From a virus: a stretch of DNA of 27,252 nt. Each line of letters begins with the position of its first letter. Within the stretch, counting starts at the first letter, position 1. Below the pieces are notes generated by a model that searched no databases, was not told the DNA's origin, and saw only the letters and a program-made list of their open reading frames with translations. Location of the stretch: positions 1-27,252 of IMG/VR virus record IMGVR_UViG_3300036900_000034. One strand, written 5' to 3'. Made by a program: the position numbers and the translations under genes. This document shows, one piece after another, positions 22,091-27,252 of this stretch.

Positions 22091-24220
22091 TCAGGCGCTG
22101 GCGGCAGGTTGCTGCTCTGCCGCTTCAGCTTGTTGCGCCTGTGCAACTTGTGATTGAGCCGCATCCTGTGCGCTCTGGTCGGACTGATGCGCGGCACCTT
22201 GGGCGGCAAGCTGGCTCTGGTTCGCTGCCTGCTGCTGAGAGGCTTGTAGGGCCTGCTGGTGCTGCTGCGCGGCCATTGCCACGTCATGCGCCTGACCGTG
22301 AAACTGCTTCCAAAGGTCCTCTACGAACGATGCGCGCTCTGCTGTCATCTGAGCTTTGGTGTTGATCTCAGCGACAGCCAGCTGGGCTTCAAGTTTCTTA
22401 TCCTCGAGCGCCATGTCAGCCTGGGCCTGCAACTGAATCTGCTGCATCTTGCCCTGATGCTCGGCCGTCTTGGCTGCGCGCTCAAACTGGAGCTTCTGAA
22501 GTTCTCCACCCATGGCCTGCATCTGCTGCTGGGCTTGAGCAACCATTGCCTGAGCCTGTTCGGGCGTCTGTTCTTCGTGATCCTGCAACTGAGGCGGCAG
22601 CATCTTGTGCAAGCGCTCGGCGATCTGGTCGGCGCCGGCGAGGTCAGATTGCTTGAAGAAAATATCGCCAATGACGTGAATCAAATCTGGTGCAGATTGA
22701 AGAACCTGCTGCATGGTGTCGAACGATTCAGAGCGCTTGGAGTCGTAAGCCTGCCCCATCGTCACCACGTACGACATTTTGGCGTCTTTGATGTTGTGGT
22801 TCTTGGTTTTTCCGTTCTCCTGGTACTCGGCGTTGATTGTCACGACCTTCTGCTTCTCATCTTCACCAAGAATCGATATTTCGCGCTCGGTATCGTAGAT
22901 TTTCGGCACTATCTCGGCAATGATGTCGCCGCCTTGCTTGAATGAGCGTGCAAGGTTGTCGATGTAGTGCATCGTCGTGAGATTGGCCTGATCCTTGCGC
23001 GCCAGAATCGCGCGACCGCTGGTTTCATTGGCGTTATTGCCCAGCGATGCATCGAAAATGCCTGTTGTGGCCTTGAGGTCGTCGACTTCCTGCGCTACGA
23101 GGGCAGAGAGGGCTTGGATCGGTGCCTCTGCGATCTGCCTTTGTGGGGCAGGAGCGGGGTGACCCAATACATCCACAGCCTTGTAGAACAGAACTGGCGT
23201 GGGGTTGGTATTGAGATTCTTCCACATCGCCTCGTAGCCCTCAAGCTGGCCCTCTACGGCCATGAAGGGCGAGACGGGAGCGACAGAGATCGTCTCAGCA
23301 ATGCGCGACTTCGAGTAATTGATGAGCATCTGCGCAGCCTTTTGTGGCCGGACAACCGAGAACAGCCTCGGTTTCCCGTCTTGGATCATCTGCTTGCCGA
23401 GAACAGGAACGATGGGGCAGATGGTGCCAGGCCAAACCGTCTTAGAACTCTCGCCATCGTCGCCCGGGAGGATCTCCATACCGTTCGTCTTGCACATGTT
23501 GATGACGATTTCAGGCCTGCGCTTGCCTTTGGTTCGCTTCTCTTCTACCCACCAGTATTCAGCAATGCGGACGGTGTTTTCGGCAACCCATCCTTCACCC
23601 TGCTTCTCAGCTTCTGCCCAAGAAAGCGAAGACATCTCCGAATCAGGGTATTGGACTTCAAAGTCCTCTTTCGGCATGTCCTCGATCACAAACCAATACC
23701 GCGGCTTGCGCCCGAAGATAGCCGGAACAACGATGCCATAAACGGCTAGAGGGTCGAGAACAGGCTTAACCTTCAGGTCGAGGTCGTCTGAATCGTCATC
23801 GCAGTATTCCGTCAGGAAGCGATAGAAGCCCCATGAAGCGCCTGCCGAGTACTCAATGGCTGTCTCGTAAGCAACCTGGGCTTCAGAGTCGTATTGAATG
23901 TATCGAGCAAGGCCTTCGAGCACTTCCGCGGTGTCTTTATCTTCATCCAGGCGCGGTGCAAACTTGATCTGCGGCTTTTTCTGCCTTGCTTCGTTTGATA
24001 CCTGCTGCACAAACGTATGGCAGCGAGGAAACGACATTGCCGGGCGCCCTGCTTGCTCACGCTGAAGCTTAAGCTGTGGTTCCCACTGCTCATCCCCGTC
24101 AGGCGAGGCGAACTTGAGGTCAGAGATGAACTTGTCGCGCAAGTCTTTCTCTTCTTCGGCAGCGATCTCGAAGCGCTTGCGGGCGCGGCCTAAGAACTCT
24201 TGCTCTTTGGTGTCGCTCAC
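22091..24220 (-). CDS. Portal protein, P22-type
   Basis: This 709-aa subunit forms the dodecameric ring at the DNA-entry vertex, onto which terminase and then the tail factors dock. Its length is close to P22 gp1 (725 aa). Recognisable stretches are the N-terminal helix region (FEIAAEEEKDLRDKFISDLKF), the wing region rich in Trp and Tyr (KPRYWFVIEDMPKEDFE), and the typical ATTGIFDASLGNNANETSGRAI loop and helix before the crown. Residues about 550-709 are an extreme Gln/Ala-rich coiled coil, matching the long C-terminal barrel that P22-like portals project into the head. It starts with GTG in a GTGA overlap, with AAGG about 11 nt upstream. The scaffold gene follows 54 nt after its stop. Confidence 0.93.
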   Translation of the reverse strand: MSDTKEQEFLGRARKRFEIAAEEEKDLRDKFISDLKFASPDGDEQWEPQLKLQREQAGRPAMSFPRCHTFVQQVSNEARQKKPQIKFAPRLDEDKDTAEVLEGLARYIQYDSEAQVAYETAIEYSAGASWGFYRFLTEYCDDDSDDLDLKVKPVLDPLAVYGIVVPAIFGRKPRYWFVIEDMPKEDFEVQYPDSEMSSLSWAEAEKQGEGWVAENTVRIAEYWWVEEKRTKGKRRPEIVINMCKTNGMEILPGDDGESSKTVWPGTICPIVPVLGKQMIQDGKPRLFSVVRPQKAAQMLINYSKSRIAETISVAPVSPFMAVEGQLEGYEAMWKNLNTNPTPVLFYKAVDVLGHPAPAPQRQIAEAPIQALSALVAQEVDDLKATTGIFDASLGNNANETSGRAILARKDQANLTTMHYIDNLARSFKQGGDIIAEIVPKIYDTEREISILGEDEKQKVVTINAEYQENGKTKNHNIKDAKMSYVVTMGQAYDSKRSESFDTMQQVLQSAPDLIHVIGDIFFKQSDLAGADQIAERLHKMLPPQLQDHEEQTPEQAQAMVAQAQQQMQAMGGELQKLQFERAAKTAEHQGKMQQIQLQAQADMALEDKKLEAQLAVAEINTKAQMTAERASFVEDLWKQFHGQAHDVAMAAQQHQQALQASQQQAANQSQLAAQGAAHQSDQSAQDAAQSQVAQAQQAEAAEQQPAASA

Positions 24221-24465
24221 TTACCCATTGCCTTCTTGCGGATAGCAGCCGCGGCGTCAGGCTTGATGAACGTCTTTGTGGCATCCTGCACGCGGGCGTC
24301 GTTGGCCTGCTTATTCATCGCGTCGACGGCTTGCTGATGGGCATCTGATGGGGCAGTGCCGAAGTGCTTTGCCCATGCGTCTTTCATGCCCTGCACAAAA
24401 CTGTCCCCGCTGATGAAATCGTGAAAGGCATGAGCCAGTGTGTCAGGTGCGTTGTTGTCGTCCAT
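24217..24465 (-). CDS. Hypothetical 82-aa protein upstream of portal
   Basis: I do not recognise this protein. It is short and probably all-helical, with an acidic N-terminus and a Lys-rich C-terminus, and has no membrane segment or cysteine. A strong Shine-Dalgarno (GGGAGG, 8 nt from the ATG) and overlaps on both sides (TAATG with the gene before, GTGA with the portal) make it a real gene. By position it could be a packaging or portal-associated factor, but nothing in the sequence shows this. Confidence 0.65.
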   Translation of the reverse strand: MDDNNAPDTLAHAFHDFISGDSFVQGMKDAWAKHFGTAPSDAHQQAVDAMNKQANDARVQDATKTFIKPDAAAAIRKKAMGK

Positions 24466-24671
24466 TACTTGCCTCCCAACATGGCGTTAGCCTTTGCTCG
24501 GATCTTTGCCGCCGATGCGGGGCTCAGGTTGCCTTTGGCGACTTGCTGCGTGGCTCTCGCCTTCGCGTTCGCGGCGTGAGATTTATCCGGCATTGGATAC
24601 TTGCGCTCCCCGGGCATGCCGAATGTGCTAGCGGGGAGCGCGTTGCGGGTTGAGGCTTTCAGCTTTGCCAT
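24465..24671 (-). CDS. Small basic Ala/Lys-rich phage protein
   Basis: This 68-aa basic protein reads MAKLKASTRNALPASTFGMP and then GERKYPMPDKSHAANAKARA. The pattern 'LPxSxFxxPxxRxYPxxDxxHAxNAxARxxQ' recurs in phage proteins as a small domain, alone or at the end of larger proteins, and its function is not known to me. The basic charge would suit contact with DNA or with an acidic partner. The gene starts 3 nt after the stop of the Ig-like gene and overlaps the next gene by one base (TAATG). No strong ribosome-binding site precedes it, so it is probably translated by coupling. Confidence 0.65.
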   Translation of the reverse strand: MAKLKASTRNALPASTFGMPGERKYPMPDKSHAANAKARATQQVAKGNLSPASAAKIRAKANAMLGGK

Positions 24672-24674
24672 GGC

Positions 24675-25184
24675 TTAAGCGTGGTTGCTTTGCAGCGTGA
24701 AGCTGGTCAGAACTGGAACTGGCGCCGGGATGTCGACAATGTAGGCCAGCGATGCCGACAAAGGTGCGCCTTCGGCCGTGGTCAGGCTTGCCGACACATT
24801 GGCATTGCCATTGGCTACCGCAGAAACCAGGCCATTGCTGTCGACCGTTGCCGCAGCGTCGTTGTCTGACGCGTAGGTTGCGGCCGGAATGGGACCGGTG
24901 AAGGGCTGACCGAACTGATCCAGCGCGACAATGACTGTCTGGTCGGTTTCGCCGGCAGAGACGAGTGTGATGGGACCGGGGTTAGGCATAAATGATCCTT
25001 TCGAGAGGAGTTGAATGGTTGCGAGATAAGGCGGAGCATCCTCTGCAGCGATCACAGACAGAAGCTTGACGATGTGGCGATTCTGAAGGATCTGAACTTG
25101 GCCCTGGTCTAGCAAGTCACAGGTGAGAACGATCAGTTTCTTCAGCAGTTCTTCGGTTGTTTCTTCGTGGTGCTTGTGGCTCAT
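24675..25184 (-). CDS. Ig-like (Big_2-type) domain protein, possibly with an internal second start
   Basis: The protein is 169 aa from the ATG at 25184, which forms an ATGA overlap with the terminase stop; an ATG at 25193 is the less likely alternative. The N-terminal 65 residues are His/Glu-rich and then helical. The C-terminal about 100 residues are a bacterial Ig-like domain, with the typical Big_2 motif ATVDSNGLVSAVANGNANVS. Such domains often decorate phage heads or tails. The Ig part begins at an in-frame ATG (24989) with a good Shine-Dalgarno sequence (AAAGGA, 6 nt upstream), so a separate 104-aa Ig protein (24675-24989) may also be made. Its place between the large terminase and the portal is not diagnostic. 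A head decoration role is inference. Confidence 0.7.
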   Translation of the reverse strand: MSHKHHEETTEELLKKLIVLTCDLLDQGQVQILQNRHIVKLLSVIAAEDAPPYLATIQLLSKGSFMPNPGPITLVSAGETDQTVIVALDQFGQPFTGPIPAATYASDNDAAATVDSNGLVSAVANGNANVSASLTTAEGAPLSASLAYIVDIPAPVPVLTSFTLQSNHA

Positions 25185-26491
25185 GCCATCCATCCATTCG
25201 AGCCTTGATAGCCTTGCATTACACCTTCCGGCTTGCGCTGCCGTTCTGGTTCCTTAATGCCCACTGCTAACGTTCTGAGCGCGTCGGCAGGGTGACTTGC
25301 GTCGTCATGCAAAGGCTGGCTACGCGGTACTCCCAAAGCAGTTGCTGGTCCCCATTGATAACGTCGGAGATATTGCAGCCCATCTGCACACGCAGCCGCG
25401 TCGAAGTAGAGTTGCGGAAAAATGGTTCGAACCGCGTTGATTCCATCTGCGACACTAAGCTGGCGATTGACACGGACTTTGAATCCTTTCAGCCTCATCA
25501 GCTCTTCAATCGATTTGCCGGTGCCCAGATTGCGCGTGCCGCCATCCCAAGGAAGAAAGCAGGTGCCAAATACATAGCCCCACGTCTGCATCTCTCTGAG
25601 GTAGTAATCGATGGCCTGATGGTCGTCTTCGAAGTAGCGCAGGATCCTGATTTCAAACGGTGTGCGCTGCGCCGCCCAGATGCTTACTCTGTCGGCGAAT
25701 CCAAGATCCCAGAACGTGTCCACTGGAAGCAGAGGGTCAAATGGTACTGAACGGATGCGTCCTTCGCGCTCGGCTGCCTGAATCTCTGCTTTGTAGATGG
25801 CGCCTTCGACAGTTGAGCGTGTCGCGCCTTCATAGACATGGTGGAACGTGTCGTAATCCCGTTCCTTGAGCGTCTCGATCTTTTGCCGGGATTCCTCACT
25901 CAGCCAGTTGTTGTCGTGGTAGCTCGTCTTGACGGTTACGGCGCCCTTGGGGGGATTGATGATGAAGTCTTGATAAACCGGGTCCGTTTCCAAATCGGGG
26001 TTCATGGACCACCATATTTCCGAACCCGGCTTACGAATGGTCGGAAGCAGAATGGTTAAACTGCGCCGGCTGACTGTCGAGGCCTCTTCCCCCCAGAAGA
26101 TGTCGATGGCCTCATAAGACTTAATGCTCGAGACGGTCTGCTTACGGAGGCCGCAGAATACGAACTCTGTGCCATTCTTGCCGCGAATCTCTGACTGCAA
26201 TGGCGTGTAGAAGTGTTCGAGGCTGAGCCTGACAATCTGATCAGTGAGCAGCTGATGGACTGATTCTCTAATCGAGTCCATTGTTTCGCGGCCGCAGAGT
26301 ATGCGGAGCGGGTTCGGCCAGCCGGGGATGCTCCCGGTACCGAGTAGAAGCAGAGCCTGGGCGATCGACCAGCTCTTGACTCCATCTCTGCCTCCATAAA
26401 GTGTCTTGTAGGGGTGATGCTCAAACAGAAACGCCAGCTTATCGAGAAACTGGATCTTGCCTACGGTTTGGGGGGCTTGCACATTAGACAT
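25181..26491 (-). CDS. Terminase large subunit (ATPase/nuclease)
   Basis: This 436-aa motor ATPase and headful nuclease pumps DNA through the portal and cuts the concatemer. Walker A is GGRDGVKS at residues 33-40. Walker B with the catalytic Glu is IDIFWGEEA at about 129-137. The C-terminal RNase H-like nuclease shows an Asp in DTFWDLGFAD near residue 259 and the typical C-terminal HPADALR near residue 400. The P-loop GGR-DG-KS style and the length fit the Sf6 gp2/P22-type terminases. The start ATG at 26491 lies inside the RHH gene. Its stop makes an ATGA overlap with the Ig-like gene downstream. I am confident of the family but not of the packaging type. Confidence 0.95.
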   Translation of the reverse strand: MSNVQAPQTVGKIQFLDKLAFLFEHHPYKTLYGGRDGVKSWSIAQALLLLGTGSIPGWPNPLRILCGRETMDSIRESVHQLLTDQIVRLSLEHFYTPLQSEIRGKNGTEFVFCGLRKQTVSSIKSYEAIDIFWGEEASTVSRRSLTILLPTIRKPGSEIWWSMNPDLETDPVYQDFIINPPKGAVTVKTSYHDNNWLSEESRQKIETLKERDYDTFHHVYEGATRSTVEGAIYKAEIQAAEREGRIRSVPFDPLLPVDTFWDLGFADRVSIWAAQRTPFEIRILRYFEDDHQAIDYYLREMQTWGYVFGTCFLPWDGGTRNLGTGKSIEELMRLKGFKVRVNRQLSVADGINAVRTIFPQLYFDAAACADGLQYLRRYQWGPATALGVPRSQPLHDDASHPADALRTLAVGIKEPERQRKPEGVMQGYQGSNGWMA

Positions 26492-26772
26492 TTGCAGGTT
26501 GGGGAGTGCCGTATGGCTAGTTCTGGGGCTTCCGGTTTGCCACTCAAAGAGGAGCTAATCTTGAATCTCAGACTAGGAGGCTCGTCTAGCAATTCTGGCT
26601 CTGGCGACTCTTTACGCGGTGCCGGATCAGCATCGAACTCCATCACAGCATTCCAAAGAAGGATCTCGATTAGTTTGCTGCGACTCCTCTTGTCTCGCGC
26701 CGCTTCCTTGTCAATCAATTCGAGGAGTGCCTTGCTAATCCGGATGCTAGTGTGCTCTTTTGTGCTCGCCAT
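26461..26772 (-). CDS. Ribbon-helix-helix (Arc/CopG-like) DNA-binding protein
   Basis: This 103-aa protein has a short N-terminal RHH-like fold. A strand reading HTSIRISKAL is followed by two helices, LELIDKEAARDKRSRSKLIEILLWNAVMEF, with the usual R-S-x-x-I pattern before the second helix. The C-terminal half is acidic and Pro-rich and ends with a CKCLMCKPPKP tail that could bind a metal. RHH dimers usually repress transcription. The ATG at 26772 is chosen; an in-frame GTG at 26778 would add two residues. The start lies inside a strong inverted repeat (26761-26779). The gene overlaps the large terminase start by 31 nt. A repressor gene between the two terminase genes is unusual, and its role is unknown. 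Confidence 0.75.
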   Translation of the reverse strand: MASTKEHTSIRISKALLELIDKEAARDKRSRSKLIEILLWNAVMEFDADPAPRKESPEPELLDEPPSLRFKISSSLSGKPEAPELAIRHSPTCKCLMCKPPKP

Positions 26773-26779
26773 GAGCACA
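26761..26779. promoter_or_regulatory. Perfect inverted repeat over the RHH gene start
   Basis: A 7-bp arm TGTGCTC and its exact complement GAGCACA are separated by 5 bp and straddle the ATG of the RHH gene. Further half-sites flank it: another TGTGCTC at 26751-26757, and a TAGTG/CACTA pair at 26748-26752 and 26786-26790. Arc and CopG proteins bind such short palindromes, so this could be the autoregulatory operator. It could instead be an RNA hairpin that hides the start codon. Confidence 0.5.
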
Positions 26780-26787
26780 GTGTAGCA

Positions 26788-27240
26788 CTAGCTTTGAGGA
26801 TTCGGCTTCACAAACTCAACCGTGATGGCTGCCTGGATCGGGCCACCGTCTGGGCCTGAGATGAACTGCTCAACGCGATCGCCATATTTCTTCGGAACCA
26901 GTTTGGAAAGCAGCCACTTGCGCGTATCAACCTGCAGCCTGCAACGATTGATCCATTCAGCGTTCTGGACTTCAATTTCCTTCTCGCCACGCATGATTGT
27001 GCGCGTGTCGCTGCTCGTATCGTCAGCAATATCAAGCATTTCCTCGGCCATCGTTTCAAGCTGAATCTCTTTTGCGCGCGCGTATTGTTTTGCAAAGGTT
27101 TCGCTGGCTTGAATGTGCCTAATAATTGCTGAGGCCGAAATACTATATTTGAAAGCACTTGCGCGAAGAGATAAACCAGCCTCAATGTCATCGAGGACGG
27201 AGTTTTCTAATTCCTCTGTCCAGTTGATCGAAGTAGGCAT
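26788..27240 (-). CDS. Terminase small subunit, Sf6-like
   Basis: This 150-aa protein is the likely DNA-recognition subunit of the packaging motor, which binds the packaging site and loads the large terminase onto phage DNA. Residues about 8-50 look like a helix-turn-helix: an acidic helix, then a segment resembling 'LSLRASAFKYSIS', then a helix ending in IRHI. The C-terminal half contains RLQVDTRKWLLSKLVPKKYGDR, a stretch I recognise from the Sf6 gp1 / phage small-terminase family. The length fits that family (about 140-180 aa). It is the first gene of the packaging module, with the RHH gene 15 nt downstream and the large terminase after that. Only 12 bases lie upstream of its ATG, so no promoter can be judged. 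Confidence 0.88.
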   Translation of the reverse strand: MPTSINWTEELENSVLDDIEAGLSLRASAFKYSISASAIIRHIQASETFAKQYARAKEIQLETMAEEMLDIADDTSSDTRTIMRGEKEIEVQNAEWINRCRLQVDTRKWLLSKLVPKKYGDRVEQFISGPDGGPIQAAITVEFVKPNPQS

Positions 27241-27252
27241 TGGCTTTACTGT

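Noticed and set aside
22259-23749. Two long plus-strand frames (228 and 260 aa) opposite the portal gene
   Set aside because: They lie entirely antisense to a clear portal gene, have shadow-like composition and no ribosome-binding site or family resemblance.
1-27252. Integrase, att site, tRNA, CRISPR array, IS element or diversity-generating repeat pair
   Set aside because: Looked for on both strands by eye; no recombinase motifs, no cloverleaf, no regularly spaced repeats and no reverse transcriptase or template/variable repeat pair near the fibre genes were found.

Overview
The window is the virion-assembly half of a tailed phage or prophage with P22/Sf6-type (short-tailed, podovirus-like) morphogenesis genes. 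Every convincing gene lies on the minus strand, so the gene order reads from the right end to the left end. Packing is very tight. Most junctions are 1-4 nt start/stop overlaps (ATGA, GTGA, TTGA, TAATG), which points to one long translationally coupled operon. No integrase, att site, replication gene, tRNA, rRNA, IS element or CRISPR array was seen, so phage and prophage cannot be told apart.

Right to left, the packaging and head module (27240-19512) holds the Sf6-like small terminase, a ribbon-helix-helix (RHH) protein, the large terminase, an Ig-like protein, two small proteins, a P22-type portal, a scaffold-like protein, the P22-type coat protein and a small coat-adjacent protein. Next comes an accessory insert of two glycosyltransferases (19515-18284). 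The connector and tail module (18287-12494) has a 50-aa microgene, a gp4-like adaptor, a 58-aa microgene, a gp10-like tail factor, a fibre-like protein in the gp26 position, a GNAT acetyltransferase, two unknown proteins and a Gly-rich gp7-like protein. Two further candidate ejection proteins follow (12491-9484). This order (terminase, portal, scaffold, coat, gp4, gp10, gp26 slot, three ejection proteins, tailspike) is that of P22, although the individual proteins are diverged.

The left third is the most unusual part. Three consecutive genes (9335-469) encode a 1474-aa tailspike/fibre, a 1319-aa modular adhesin-like protein and a 136-aa protein. All three begin with what look like Sec signal peptides. 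The 1474-aa protein has a P22-tailspike-like head-binding domain directly after that signal. The 1319-aa protein carries beta-helix, chitobiase-C-terminal-like and Cys-rich repeat modules typical of bacterial surface proteins. Sec signals are unexpected on cytoplasmically assembled virion fibres. Two small membrane proteins (377-472 and 12-365) follow and may begin a lysis module outside the window.

The host is not determined. The chitobiase-C-terminal-like repeats and the signal peptides ending in -AQ/-GQ resemble secreted proteins of Acidobacteria (Terriglobia), so an acidobacterial or soil-metagenome phage is my best guess. This is inference only.
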